DNA of 64,000 bases from Flexivirga endophytica (lineage in GTDB: Bacteria; Actinomycetota; Actinomycetes; Actinomycetales; Dermatophilaceae), in NCBI RefSeq assembly GCF_014640635.1, contig NZ_BMHI01000003.1:186001-250000 (forward strand). Reading direction: 5' to 3'. Made by a program: the position numbers and the translations under genes. Each line of letters begins with the position of its first letter. The stretch's first letter is position 1. The notes beneath the pieces are model-generated. The model was not told the origin of the DNA, did not search any database, and saw only the letters and a list, made by a program, of their open reading frames with translations. Positions 36,224-48,738 of this stretch are shown one piece after another.

Positions 36224-36573
36224 CGGATGACAGGTCCGGCCGAAGGCCGGCAGACAGCATGGGGTCTGATTCGACGACGAGGAACGAATCGTCCAATCAG
36301 ACCCTCGCGACATACCGCCGCTCCATCGACAACATTGACGCGGCCCTTATCCACATCCTGGCCGAGCGGTTCCGGATCACCAAGGCCGTCGGCGAATACA
36401 AGGCGACCCACGAGCTACCGCCCGCCGACCCGGCACGCGAGGAGACGCAGATCGCCCGATTACGTGCGCTGGCAACCGAATCCGGACTCGACCCGGAGTT
36501 CAGTGAGAAGTTCCTGCGTTTCGTGATCGACGAGGTCATCCATCACCACGAGCGCATCCGCGAGGACCGCTGA
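36220..36573 (+). CDS. Chorismate mutase (AroQ class)
   Basis: 117 aa, ATGA overlap with the HelD gene. It converts chorismate to prephenate. YRRSIDNIDAALIHILAERFRITKAVGEYK carries the expected Arg and Lys active-site residues of the all-helical AroQ fold. The first ~30 residues are not conserved, and part of them (GSDSTTRNESSNQ) is encoded by a palindrome at 36262-36304. No signal peptide, so it is the cytoplasmic form. Confidence 0.92.
   Translation: MTDDRSGRRPADSMGSDSTTRNESSNQTLATYRRSIDNIDAALIHILAERFRITKAVGEYKATHELPPADPAREETQIARLRALATESGLDPEFSEKFLRFVIDEVIHHHERIREDR
36262..36304. repeat. Palindrome inside the chorismate mutase N-terminus
   Basis: GGGTCTGATT at 36262-36271 and AATCAGACCC at 36295-36304 are perfect 10-bp inverted arms; GATTCG/CGAATC gives an alternative inner stem. 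It encodes a non-conserved linker in frame. No second copy was found in the window. Confidence 0.55.
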
Positions 36574-36580
36574 GTCGGAC

Positions 36581-37342
36581 CTACTCGCAGGTGGAGCCGG
36601 ACTGCACGGCGAATTGCTTCCGCTTGCCCGGCGTGGTCTTCGCGAGCAACTGCTGCACGTCCGCAGCGGACTTGCCGAACGTCAGCGCACCGACTGTGTA
36701 TACGGGGGTGTCCTCCGCGGCCGCCCGCGCTTGTGCCAAGCCGCGCGTAGTACCTTCCAGTTCTCCGACGCCGACCGTGTTGTCGTCGTACGGCAGTGTC
36801 GACTGGGTCCCCAACCCACGCCACCCCGCGGGTATCTTGCCGTCTCCTTCGGCGCATCTGGCCGACTCCCACACGTAGGCGCTGATGTAGGTGTGGCCGA
36901 CTTCGAGTCGCGGAGTGCCGCTCGTGCCGATCTTCTGCCGGTCGTTCACGTCACCGTCGCGCAACTTCCAACCGAGCCCTAACTGGGTGAACGTCTTGGG
37001 CAACTCAGCGTCCGCGTGCTCACCGGACCAGAGAACCTTCTCGACCCGCAGCGTGACCCGACGTCCGACGGATGTCGCGTCGCCGATGTCGACGTCCTTC
37101 TGCCCGGTCACGGTAACCACCGCGACGTGATCGGCGTAGGTAACCCAGTCCTTCGGCGTCTCGTTGGGTAGGCGGTCCTCGCCATACCCGAGGAGGACGT
37201 TCGCGGTTGCCGGCGGATCGCTCGTCGAGAAGCTGGGACTCGTGGCGTTGCCACCGGCGGACCCGCAGCCGGTCAGGCACACCATGAGGGAGCCGATCGC
37301 CACAGCCGAGAGCGAGATTCGAACCAATGGGCTGCTGCGCAT
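36581..37342 (-). CDS. Lipoprotein of unknown function
   Basis: 253 aa from the ATG at 37342 (GGGAGGG upstream). Lipoprotein signal with lipobox LTGC (Cys26), a Ser/Pro-rich tether, then a ~200-residue soluble domain with no family I recognise. Segments such as ADHVAVVTVTGQ, VTLRVEKVLWSG and YISAYVWES suggest a beta-rich fold. It ends 7 bp from the convergent chorismate mutase stop. Expected on the outer face of the membrane. Confidence 0.8.
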   Translation of the reverse strand: MRSSPLVRISLSAVAIGSLMVCLTGCGSAGGNATSPSFSTSDPPATANVLLGYGEDRLPNETPKDWVTYADHVAVVTVTGQKDVDIGDATSVGRRVTLRVEKVLWSGEHADAELPKTFTQLGLGWKLRDGDVNDRQKIGTSGTPRLEVGHTYISAYVWESARCAEGDGKIPAGWRGLGTQSTLPYDDNTVGVGELEGTTRGLAQARAAAEDTPVYTVGALTFGKSAADVQQLLAKTTPGKRKQFAVQSGSTCE

Positions 37343-37422
37343 ATTGCCCTCCCACCTGAACGTTTCATCCAAGCTAACGCAGCACTAGCTGCATGTTGCT
37401 TCAAGCGCGAAATCGTTACCAC

Positions 37423-37788
37423 TCAGCCGCTGACCTGGTGGTCGGCGTGGAAGAGCGCCTCGGTCAGCAGGGACCGCAGGTGTGCGCCCTGCAACCGATA
37501 AACGACCCGGCGCCCGTCGCGCTCACCCACGACGAGCCCGGCCAGCCGCAGCTTGGCCAGGTGCTGGCTGGCGACGGTCGGGCGACAGCCGGCCGTCTCC
37601 GCGAGTGTCGCGACGTCCAGCTCTGCGTCGCGCAACGCCCACAGGATGCGCACCCGGGTCGCATCGGCGAGCAGCCCGAACGTCGTGACCGCCGCGTCGA
37701 CCTGCTCCGCGGACAGGTCCTCGGTGTGCCGGTCCGCGGGTTCCCGTGATTTCACCTGTCGGGAGTTCACCCGTTCGGAAGCCGCCAT
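37423..37788 (-). CDS. ArsR/SmtB-family metal-sensing repressor
   Basis: 121 aa from the ATG at 37788; a GTG at 37794 would add two residues. Winged helix with LLADATRVRILWAL and CRPTVASQHLAKLRLAGLV. The C-terminal helix carries HADHQ, plausible alpha5 ligands of the CzrA/NmtR type, suggesting zinc, cobalt or nickel. It is divergent from the CDF exporter across 85 bp holding a TCATAT-N14-ATATGA palindrome, so it probably represses both genes until metal binds. Confidence 0.9.
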   Translation of the reverse strand: MAASERVNSRQVKSREPADRHTEDLSAEQVDAAVTTFGLLADATRVRILWALRDAELDVATLAETAGCRPTVASQHLAKLRLAGLVVGERDGRRVVYRLQGAHLRSLLTEALFHADHQVSG

Positions 37789-37807
37789 GTGCACCGACTA
37801 TAGTTGT

Positions 37808-37833
37808 TCATATATTCGCAGGTGCGCATATGA
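37808..37833. promoter_or_regulatory. ArsR-type operator between the repressor and CDF exporter genes
   Basis: TCATAT-N14-ATATGA fits the long AT-rich palindromes bound by SmtB/CzrA proteins. A GATAAT -10-like element for the exporter begins 2 bp later, so a bound repressor would cover the promoter. Confidence 0.65.
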
Positions 37834-37873
37834 CGATAATGAGATTCACATTCATCTCGGTGAGGCGAACACG

Positions 37874-38854
37874 ATGACCGACCCGACACCACTGTGCGGT
37901 GGCGAGCCCGGGACGCGGCTGACCGGCACCGGCCATGAGCACGGTGGTCACGCCGGCCACTCACACGGCGTGAGCATCAACGCGGACCGGCGCTACCTCA
38001 TCGGCGCGCTCACCCTCCTCGGCCTCTTCATGATCGGCGAGGTCATCGCTGCCTTCGCGTCCGGGTCACTGGCCCTGCTGTCCGATGCGGGCCACATGCT
38101 CAGCGATGTCGGCGCGATCGCTGCCGCGCTCTGGGCGATGCACCTGGCCGCCCAACCCGCCCGCGGCAGTTGGACATTCGGCTGGAAGCGCGCCGAGATC
38201 CTGTCCGCTGCAGGCAACGGCGTCACGCTCCTCGTCGTGTCGGGCATCATCGCGTTCGAGGCCGTCCGGCGGCTGATCCATCCGCCCGAGGTCGAGGGCG
38301 GAGCCGTCGTGATCGTTGCCCTGGTCGGGGTGGCCGTCAACATCGCCGCCGCCTGGTTGCTCGCACGCGCCAACCGCGCGAGCCTCAATGTGGAGGGCGC
38401 CTACCAGCACATCCTCACCGACCTCTATGGCTTCATCGGCACCGTGGTCGCCGGCGTCGTCATACTGCTGACCGGGTGGACGCGCGCCGACCCGATCGCG
38501 TCGCTGATCGTCGTCGCCCTCATGCTGTATGCCGCCTGGGGCCTGCTCCGCGACAGCGGGCGCATCCTGCTCGAGGGCGCTCCACGCAACGTCGACCTGG
38601 ACTCACTGCGCGCGCATCTGTTGGAAACAGAGCACGTTCGCGCCGTGCACGACCTGCACGTGTGGACGGTGACCTCGGACCTGCCGGCCGTCTCGGTGCA
38701 CGTCGTCGTGGAGGACGAGTGCTTCGCCGACGGGCATGCGCCACAGCTGCTGGACCATCTGCAAGCGTGCCTGCACGGGCATTTCGACGTCGAGCACTCC
38801 ACGTTCCAACTCGAGCCGGAGAGTCACTCCGCCCACGAGCCGGGCACCCACTGA
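37874..38854 (+). CDS. Cation diffusion facilitator metal exporter (CzcD/ZitB-like)
   Basis: 326 aa from the ATG at 37874; the longer frame from 37553 runs through the divergent repressor. The N-terminal His-rich segment (HEHGGHAGHSHG) precedes six membrane segments. Metal-site motifs LLSDAGHMLSDVG (TM2) and ILTDLYGFIGTV (TM5, HxxxD with the preceding His) indicate zinc or similar divalent cations exchanged for protons. The C-terminal domain contains VHDLHVWTVTSDLPAVSVHV. Likely induced by the metal sensed by the divergent ArsR protein. Confidence 0.94.
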   Translation: MTDPTPLCGGEPGTRLTGTGHEHGGHAGHSHGVSINADRRYLIGALTLLGLFMIGEVIAAFASGSLALLSDAGHMLSDVGAIAAALWAMHLAAQPARGSWTFGWKRAEILSAAGNGVTLLVVSGIIAFEAVRRLIHPPEVEGGAVVIVALVGVAVNIAAAWLLARANRASLNVEGAYQHILTDLYGFIGTVVAGVVILLTGWTRADPIASLIVVALMLYAAWGLLRDSGRILLEGAPRNVDLDSLRAHLLETEHVRAVHDLHVWTVTSDLPAVSVHVVVEDECFADGHAPQLLDHLQACLHGHFDVEHSTFQLEPESHSAHEPGTH

Positions 38855-38860
38855 GCGACC

Positions 38861-38958
38861 TTGCCGAGAGGACACCCACTGTGTCGAGAGGACACCGGAT
38901 TTCGGCTGAAATCGCCGCTTTTGGGTGTCCTCTCGGTGAACGGGTGTCCTCTCGGCAA
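38861..38958. repeat. Nested four-unit inverted repeat between the exporter and lysS
   Basis: Outer arms TTGCCGAGAGGACACCC (38861-38877) and its complement (38942-38958) are perfect over 17 bp. Inner arms CGAGAGGACACC (38885-38896) and complement (38924-38935), and a central GATTTC-GGCT-GAAATC hairpin nest within. It lies between convergent genes and could be a bidirectional terminator. Confidence 0.8.
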
Positions 38959-38980
38959 TGGGGAGCCACCGGCGGGTTGG

Positions 38981-40720
38981 TCAGCGGCCGAGCAGACTCC
39001 GCGTGCGCTCGGCACCGACGGCCAGCAGCAGCGTCGGCAGGCGCGGACCGGTGTCCTTGTCGACCAGCAGGTTGTAGAGCAGCTTGAAGAACTGCCGCTG
39101 CGCCGCGCCGAGCTCCTTGTCGCCCTTGACGATCTGGTCGGCAGCCAACCCACGCTGCACCTTCGGCACGCCGTAGACCTGGTGGGTCAGCCCGTCGAGC
39201 GACCAGGACTCCTCGAGCGCATGCAGGTCGGCACCGTTGCCGTCCAACAGGATTCGCAGACCCTCGCGCTCGCCATCGGTCAGCGACGCGAGCCGGTCGG
39301 TGTCCGCGGACGCACGCACCACGGTGCGTTCCTCATCGGTCATCTGCGTCTCGACCCAGTGCTCCACGCAGCTCAGCCGGGGCCGCAACTGGTCGAGCGA
39401 TGCCACGGGGTTGTCCGCGTCCAGCGCCGCCACGATGCGCAGCGTCTGGTCGGGGTCACCCGTTGTGATATCGACGATGGACGCGAGCGTCCGGTAGGAC
39501 ACCGGACGCGGGGTCAGCCGCAGCGAGCCGACGGCCGTCGAGGAAGCCCGCGTGTATGACGCAACGTCCCCCGGCTGGCCCTTGTCAGCGGCGACCTTCT
39601 TGACGAGGGAGTCCCATTCGTCATACATCCGCTCGACCTCGGCGTCGAAGGCGACACTGAAGGACTGCGCGGGCTTGCGGCGGGCGTAGAGCCAGCGCAG
39701 CAGTTGCGGCTCCATGATCTGCAGCGCGTCGGCGGGCGTCGGCACACCGCCGCGCGACGACGACATCTTGGCCATGCCCTTGATGCCGACGAACGCATAC
39801 ATCGGGCCGAGCGGCCGCTCCCAGCCGAACATCGGCGCCAGCTCCTTGCCGACGACGTATGACGACCCCGGCGACTGGTGGTCGACACCGGAGGGCTCGA
39901 AGGTAACCTTCTCGTAGGACCAGCGCATCGGCCAGTCGACCTTCCAGACCAACTTGCCGCGGCGGAACTCTCGCAGGTTGACGGTCTCGGTGTGCCCGCA
40001 GCGGCAGGTGTAGGTCATCGCGGTCGTCGCGTCGTCATACGCGGTGACCGTGGTGAAGTCGGTGCCGCACTCGGTGCAGTAGGGCTTGTAGGGGTAGTAG
40101 CCGGTCTCGCCGCGGCCGTCGTCCTCGGCAGCGGCCCCCGAACCCTCCTCGGCCTCGGCCGCGGCCGCAGCCTCTTCCTCGGAGAGCTTCTGCTGCTTCG
40201 CCTTCTTCGGACCCAGCGTGCGGTATTGGTCGAGCACCTTGTCGATCTCCGACCGCTGCGACATCGCGAAGAGGATCTGCTCGGTGTAGGCGCCGGAGAG
40301 GTACTGCCCCGTTTGGCTGATCCCGCGATAGGTGATCCCGAGCTCGGCGAGACTGTCCTCGAGCTGACCCCGGAAGTGCTCCGCCCAACTGGTCGCTGTG
40401 GAGCCCTTCGGAGGCGGCACGTCGGTCAGCGGCTTGCCGATGTGCTGCTCCCACGAGCTGTCGACGCCCGGCACGTTGGGCACCTTGCGGAACCGGTCGA
40501 AGTCGTCCCAGCTGATGATGTGCTCGACCTCGATGCCGCGGCGGCGTACCTCGTCGGCCACCAGATGCGGGGTCATCACTTCGCGCAGGTTGCCCAGGTG
40601 AATGGGTCCGGACGGGGAGATGCCGGACGCGCAGACGACCTTGGTGCCCTTGGCCTTGGCGTCGGCGATCGTCTCGTCGGCGAGTCGGGACACCCAGTCG
40701 TCAAGTTGCTGATCAGTCAC
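38981..40720 (-). CDS. lysS: Lysyl-tRNA synthetase, class I
   Basis: 579 aa from the GTG at 40720. It charges tRNA-Lys. The fold is the archaeal-type class I enzyme, not the class II enzyme of most bacteria: SGPIHLGNLRE (HIGH motif) and KMSSSRGG (KMSKS motif). An internal zinc module (YCTECG and CRCGH) is present. Just before it lies an insert of about 35 residues rich in Ala and Glu that looks disordered. No class II lysS is in the window, so I cannot say whether this is the only one. Confidence 0.95.
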   Translation of the reverse strand: MTDQQLDDWVSRLADETIADAKAKGTKVVCASGISPSGPIHLGNLREVMTPHLVADEVRRRGIEVEHIISWDDFDRFRKVPNVPGVDSSWEQHIGKPLTDVPPPKGSTATSWAEHFRGQLEDSLAELGITYRGISQTGQYLSGAYTEQILFAMSQRSEIDKVLDQYRTLGPKKAKQQKLSEEEAAAAAEAEEGSGAAAEDDGRGETGYYPYKPYCTECGTDFTTVTAYDDATTAMTYTCRCGHTETVNLREFRRGKLVWKVDWPMRWSYEKVTFEPSGVDHQSPGSSYVVGKELAPMFGWERPLGPMYAFVGIKGMAKMSSSRGGVPTPADALQIMEPQLLRWLYARRKPAQSFSVAFDAEVERMYDEWDSLVKKVAADKGQPGDVASYTRASSTAVGSLRLTPRPVSYRTLASIVDITTGDPDQTLRIVAALDADNPVASLDQLRPRLSCVEHWVETQMTDEERTVVRASADTDRLASLTDGEREGLRILLDGNGADLHALEESWSLDGLTHQVYGVPKVQRGLAADQIVKGDKELGAAQRQFFKLLYNLLVDKDTGPRLPTLLLAVGAERTRSLLGR

Positions 40721-40799
40721 GACAGTGAAGTTTACGGGCCGCTCAAGGCTGCCCAGTCCACGCCCGGTGAGTCTCCTGCGTCCAGCAGAGTTCTCCGGG

Positions 40800-41081
40800 T
40801 CAGTCCGGCACGTCGACGTAGTCGGTGAACTGAATGGTCGGCTGGGTCGAGGGATCGTGGACGGCAACCTTGAACAACACCGACACGAAGGCGAGCGCCA
40901 CGAAGGCACCGGCGACGATGAGGGCGATCACGAGGAACGCCGGGCGACGCGGCGTCGGTGACGACGCATAGCGCATCGCGACCACCGCCGCCGTGTCGGG
41001 TGCGTCCGTGCTCTCACCGCACAACGCGCAGCGTCCGGCAACGACGTCGCCATCCGTCTCACAGGCCGCGCACCACGTCAT
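40800..41081 (-). CDS. Small zinc-ribbon membrane protein of unknown function
   Basis: 93 aa. N-terminal CAAC and CALC pairs form a zinc ribbon (residues 4-21), followed by a linker and one membrane helix near 48-70 with a ~20-residue tail. No family recognised. 79 bp downstream of it lies the lysS start on the same strand. A stop codon-bearing duplication remnant lies just upstream at 41108. Confidence 0.75.
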   Translation of the reverse strand: MTWCAACETDGDVVAGRCALCGESTDAPDTAAVVAMRYASSPTPRRPAFLVIALIVAGAFVALAFVSVLFKVAVHDPSTQPTIQFTDYVDVPD

Positions 41082-41107
41082 ACCCGCAGTATGTCGGAGA
41101 CTGCCGC

Positions 41108-41156
41108 TCAGCCGACCTGGATCGCCCGATCGAGCAGGAAGAGCCCCAGGCAGCAG
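41108..41156 (-). pseudogene. Remnant duplicate of the 3' end of the 41445 membrane protein gene
   Basis: Read on the minus strand it encodes CLGLFLLDRAIQVG-stop, nearly identical to the end of the protein at 41445 (LLGLFLLDWAIQVS-stop), with matching DNA over about 45 bp. No start or upstream part is left. A local duplication that was later disrupted, with the 41170 gene between the copies. Confidence 0.6.
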
Positions 41157-41169
41157 TGCGGGTAGGCGG

Positions 41170-41379
41170 TCAGCCGTTCAGCACGGTCCACGCACACACC
41201 AGCACGAACACCGCGATCATCCCGAGGGCGACCCAGGCGATGATCCGATGCGTCAGGTGGTCCGGTCGCAGCGAGCTGGCGAACTGCAGCCCGGGGGCCA
41301 CCACCGGTGTCAGCCCTTTGCGCTGCGCGTCCTGCGCCAGTGGCGGCTCGAGTTCGAGACCGCGGTCGTGCTCATCCAT
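41170..41379 (-). CDS. Small single-span membrane protein
   Basis: 69 aa, ATG at 41379 with GGGGAGGA upstream. A charged N-terminal half (MDEHDRGLELEPPLAQ) and one C-terminal membrane helix (IIAWVALGMIAVFVLVCAWTV). No family recognised. Same strand as purA and its small neighbours. Confidence 0.65.
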   Translation of the reverse strand: MDEHDRGLELEPPLAQDAQRKGLTPVVAPGLQFASSLRPDHLTHRIIAWVALGMIAVFVLVCAWTVLNG

Positions 41380-41444
41380 GAGTCCTCCCCAGAACTCGTC
41401 GATACGCCCGTCAAGCGTCCCACAGGAGGGGAGGTTTTCCCAGG

Positions 41445-41714
41445 TCAGCTGACCTGGATGGCCCAGTCGAGCAGGAAGAGCCCCAGCAACAGCGCCGGTA
41501 TGGCGCCCGCCATCAGGCACCCCGCCTGCCCTGACTTGCCTTGCCGCTCCTGCCCCTCGGGCAGGTCCTGCGCCGTACGGCGCAGCCGCCACCAGGTGAC
41601 GGCACCGGCGACGGCGACACCGATGAAGAACACGACCAGGATCCACAGCGTGATCCGGAACGCCAGCGGCGGCGTCTTCCCACTGACCGTGCGCGCTGCG
41701 AGCTGGGCGAGCAC
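41445..41714 (-). CDS. Two-span small membrane protein coupled to purA
   Basis: 89 aa from the GTG at 41714, 1 bp after the purA stop, with GAGG-like bases inside the purA end. Two membrane helices (ITLWILVVFFIGVAVAGAV and LMAGAIPALLLGLFLLDWAI) joined by a basic, Gln-rich loop. No family recognised. Its 3' end is duplicated at 41108-41156. Confidence 0.7.
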   Translation of the reverse strand: MLAQLAARTVSGKTPPLAFRITLWILVVFFIGVAVAGAVTWWRLRRTAQDLPEGQERQGKSGQAGCLMAGAIPALLLGLFLLDWAIQVS

Positions 41715-41715
41715 C

Positions 41716-45623
<3,908 letters not shown>

Positions 45624-45641
45624 GGTCCGACTCCTGCCGGC

Positions 45642-46268
45642 TCAGGCGAGCGTTGCTGCGGCGGCCTCGAGCAGCAACACCGAGGAGGTGGCGCCCGGGT
45701 CCTGGTGTCCCGCGCTGCGCTCGCCCAGGTAGCTGGCGCGTCCCTTGCGTGCGACGAGTGGCGTCGCAGCATCACGTCCTCCGGCTCCGGCCTCCGCGGC
45801 CGCCCGCAGCGCGGCGTCGAGGCCGTCCGGCGCCGCCGCGTCATACGCCTCGAGTGCCGGCGCCCACGCGTCGATCATCGTCTTGTCGCCGACCTCGGCC
45901 TTGCCGCGCTGGACGATCCCCTCGACACCGGCGCGCAGCGCGACACCGAGCGCCTGCGCATCGACTGGTCCGTCCCCGAGCTTGCCGCCGAACCGCAGGA
46001 AGAACGTGCCGTAGAGCGGTCCGCTCGCTCCGCCGACCGAGCTGACAAGCGTCATCCCGATCTTCTTGAAAAGGTCTGCGCCAGACGCGAACTCGCCCGC
46101 TTCCAGTGCTGCGACCACCGCGCTCATCCCGCGGTCCATGTTGCTGCCGTGGTCGGCGTCCCCGATGGCCGAGTCCAACTCGGTGAGCATCGCGGCGTTC
46201 TCGTGAATGACGCCGGCATACCGACGCATCCAGTCGCTGAACTGGGCAACCTCGATAGTGTCGCCCAT
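45642..46268 (-). CDS. dhaL: Dihydroxyacetone kinase subunit DhaL (ADP-binding)
   Basis: 208 aa from the ATG at 46268 with GGGAG upstream. All-helical DhaL fold; SAIGDADHGSNMDRGM supplies the Asp residues that hold magnesium and the permanently bound ADP. It receives phosphate from DhaM and passes it to dihydroxyacetone on DhaK. It starts 2 bp after dhaK and ends 18 bp before dhaM. Confidence 0.95.
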   Translation of the reverse strand: MGDTIEVAQFSDWMRRYAGVIHENAAMLTELDSAIGDADHGSNMDRGMSAVVAALEAGEFASGADLFKKIGMTLVSSVGGASGPLYGTFFLRFGGKLGDGPVDAQALGVALRAGVEGIVQRGKAEVGDKTMIDAWAPALEAYDAAAPDGLDAALRAAAEAGAGGRDAATPLVARKGRASYLGERSAGHQDPGATSSVLLLEAAAATLA

Positions 46269-46270
46269 TC

Positions 46271-47272
46271 TCAAACTCCCCATCGCAGGCCGGGAGTGTT
46301 CACGGGCGCATCCCACAGACCGACGAGTTCGTCGTCAGCCTTCACCAGCGTGACCGAGCAGCCCGCCATCTCCAGGGAGGTGATGTAGTTGCCGACCAGG
46401 CACCGCGCCACGGTGATGCCGGCCTTCTCGAGAAGCCGCTGCACTTCGCCATACATGATGTAGAGCTCGATCAACGGTGTGCCGCCCATGCCATTGACCA
46501 TCGCGATGACGGAATCACCTGTGCCGTAAGGCAGATCGGTGAGGATCGGGTCGACGAGCAGCTGCGCGGCTTCAGCTGCGGATGTCATGGGTACGCGTTT
46601 ACGGCCCGGCTCTCCATGGATACCGATGCCCAGCTCCATCTCGTCGTCGCCGAGCTCGAAGGTGGGTTTGCCCGCCGCCGGCACGGTGCACGAGGTGAGC
46701 GCGAGGCCCATGCTGCGTCCGACGCCGTTGATCCGTGTCGCCAGCTCGGTGACCTCGTCGAGCGATCGGCCGCTCTCGGCCGCCGCCCCGACAAGTTTCT
46801 CCAGCAGCACAGTCGTGCCGACACCACGGCGCCCGGCGGTGTAGAGGCTGTCCTGCACCGCGACGTCGTCGTCCACGACCACTGAGCGCACCTGCACGTC
46901 GCCGTCCGCGGCCAGCTCCGCCGCCATCTCGAAGTTCATCACGTCGCCGGTGTAGTTCTTCACGATGTGCAGCACGCCTGCACCACCGTCGACACCGGTC
47001 GTCGCCGCGAGCATCTGGTCGGGCACCGGCGAGGTGAAGACCTCACCGCAGCACGCGGCGTCGAGCATGCCGAGACCGACATACCCGCCGTGCATCGGCT
47101 CGTGCCCGGAGCCGCCGCCGGAGACCAGACCGACCTTGCCGCTGCGCGGTGCGTCCTTGCGGAAGACCACTTTGTGCTCGTGATCGACCCGGAGTCGATC
47201 GCCGTGAGCGACCTCCATCCCGAGCAGCGCTTGCGAGACAACATCCGCCGGGTCGTTGATCAACTTTTTCAT
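46271..47272 (-). CDS. dhaK: Dihydroxyacetone kinase subunit DhaK (substrate-binding)
   Basis: 333 aa. [12 protein letters not shown] and GIHGEPG (His219, which binds dihydroxyacetone covalently) identify DhaK. With DhaL and DhaM it makes dihydroxyacetone phosphate, feeding glycolysis near the FbaA step. First gene of the operon. No DhaR-type regulator or glycerol dehydrogenase is adjacent. Confidence 0.96.
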   Translation of the reverse strand: MKKLINDPADVVSQALLGMEVAHGDRLRVDHEHKVVFRKDAPRSGKVGLVSGGGSGHEPMHGGYVGLGMLDAACCGEVFTSPVPDQMLAATTGVDGGAGVLHIVKNYTGDVMNFEMAAELAADGDVQVRSVVVDDDVAVQDSLYTAGRRGVGTTVLLEKLVGAAAESGRSLDEVTELATRINGVGRSMGLALTSCTVPAAGKPTFELGDDEMELGIGIHGEPGRKRVPMTSAAEAAQLLVDPILTDLPYGTGDSVIAMVNGMGGTPLIELYIMYGEVQRLLEKAGITVARCLVGNYITSLEMAGCSVTLVKADDELVGLWDAPVNTPGLRWGV

Positions 47273-47355
47273 GTCCTCATCGGACCACTCTTCGTCGCGC
47301 GCGACAAGCAGTTCCGCAGGACCCGATCACGACCCGGACGCAGGACCGCCCCCGG

Positions 47356-48738
47356 TCACGGAGCCAGCGCGTGCTCCTCGCCGGGCTTGACGAGCTTCTT
47401 GACGGTCTTGCCGTCGTGGAAGTCGCCGATCGCGCGCATCTGCCACGACTGCGGACCGGTGCGGCGCATCGCTGCCATCAGCACGCCGGTCGCCGGCTGC
47501 GAGTCGGACAGGTCGAAACGCACCAGCTCCTGCCCGGTGGCATCGTCGACCAGGCGGCAGAACGCGCGACGGATGTTGGTGAACTTCTGGCCACTGAAGG
47601 AGTTGATGGTGAAGACCAGTGTCGTCACCTGCGGCGGTATGGCGAGCAGGTCGACCTTGATCTGCTCGTCGTCGCCCTCCCCCGCACCCGTCACGTTGTC
47701 ACCGGAGTGCTGGATCGCTCCGCCGAACTCCTTCTTGTGCATGAACCAGACGATCTCCAGCTTCTTGCCGGTGCCGTCATAGGCGATGACCGACGCGTCC
47801 AGGTCGATGCTGCCGCGGCCGGGCGCCGGGTCCCAACCCAGGCCCATGGTGACCTTGGCCAGCGGCGGTGCGCCGGTCTTCGTGAGGTCCACGCGGGCCT
47901 TCTTGGTCAGGTCGACGCGGCCCTTGTCGAGATTGACGACTCCGGCCGACCCCGGCTGCGGCGCCGGAGGTCCCGCCGGCGCGGGCGGCGGCTGCATCGC
48001 CGGCGCAGCTTGAGCGGGCGGCGGCGGCTGGTTCGGTGGCGGCGGCTGGACCGGTGGCGGCATCGGCGGCCCGGTCGTGGGCATCGGAGCCGGGGGTACG
48101 CCCTGCGGGGCAACGTTCGGTATGCCGACCGGCGGCGGACCCTGTGGCGGCACACCAGGCATGGGAGCGGGTGGCGGCGGCGCAGCGGCCTGCTGGTCGA
48201 CGGCGGCCGGCGGCGGCTCGGGGTCGCCTTCTACCGAGATGCCGAAATCCGTTGCCAGTCCTGCCAAGCCGGAGCTGTAGCCCTGCCCGACAGCCCGCAA
48301 CTTCCACTGGCCGTTCCGCTGGTAGAGTTCGCCGCTGACGAACGCAGTCTCGTTCTCCGCATCCATCGCGAAGGTCGCCAACTCAGCGCCACTCGTAGCA
48401 TCGGACGCCACCAGGCGCAGATCCGGCACCTGCCCGAACGCACCACCGTCGGCGGATGCCGCGAGCACAACTTTCGCCACGGTTGATGGCAATTGCGCCA
48501 GATCGACCTCGAGCGCGTCGGCGCCGGGCTGCTTGCCGAGATGCCGCACCGCGCCGCTGGGGTGCCCCGGCTGGTTGTAGAAGATGAAGTCGTCGTCCGA
48601 GGAGACCTTGCCGCTCTCCTGCACCAACAGTGCAGAAGCATCGACGTCCGGCACGCCCGGCCCGGGACTCCAATGCAAGGTGATCCGGACCTGTCCGGCG
48701 TCCAACGGTGTGTTCGAGCCCTTGGTCAGCTGGGTCAT
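47356..48738 (-). CDS. Double TerD-domain protein with long proline-rich linker
   Basis: 460 aa. Two TerD (calcium-binding, tellurium-resistance type) domains: residues ~1-170 (ITLHWSPGPGVPDVDASALL) and ~300-460 (VTMGLGWDPAPGRGSIDLDASVIAYD). The ~110-residue linker between them is nearly all Pro, Ala, Gly and Gln. The first domain has a degenerate start compared with the second. TerD proteins occur in stress and anti-phage related ter gene clusters, but no other ter gene is here. Cytoplasmic; function unknown. Confidence 0.88.
   Translation of the reverse strand: MTQLTKGSNTPLDAGQVRITLHWSPGPGVPDVDASALLVQESGKVSSDDDFIFYNQPGHPSGAVRHLGKQPGADALEVDLAQLPSTVAKVVLAASADGGAFGQVPDLRLVASDATSGAELATFAMDAENETAFVSGELYQRNGQWKLRAVGQGYSSGLAGLATDFGISVEGDPEPPPAAVDQQAAAPPPPAPMPGVPPQGPPPVGIPNVAPQGVPPAPMPTTGPPMPPPVQPPPPNQPPPPAQAAPAMQPPPAPAGPPAPQPGSAGVVNLDKGRVDLTKKARVDLTKTGAPPLAKVTMGLGWDPAPGRGSIDLDASVIAYDGTGKKLEIVWFMHKKEFGGAIQHSGDNVTGAGEGDDEQIKVDLLAIPPQVTTLVFTINSFSGQKFTNIRRAFCRLVDDATGQELVRFDLSDSQPATGVLMAAMRRTGPQSWQMRAIGDFHDGKTVKKLVKPGEEHALAP

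Noticed and set aside
40721-40909. Upstream extension of lysS to 40909
   Set aside because: It would overlap the small membrane protein gene and adds residues unlike any class I LysRS.
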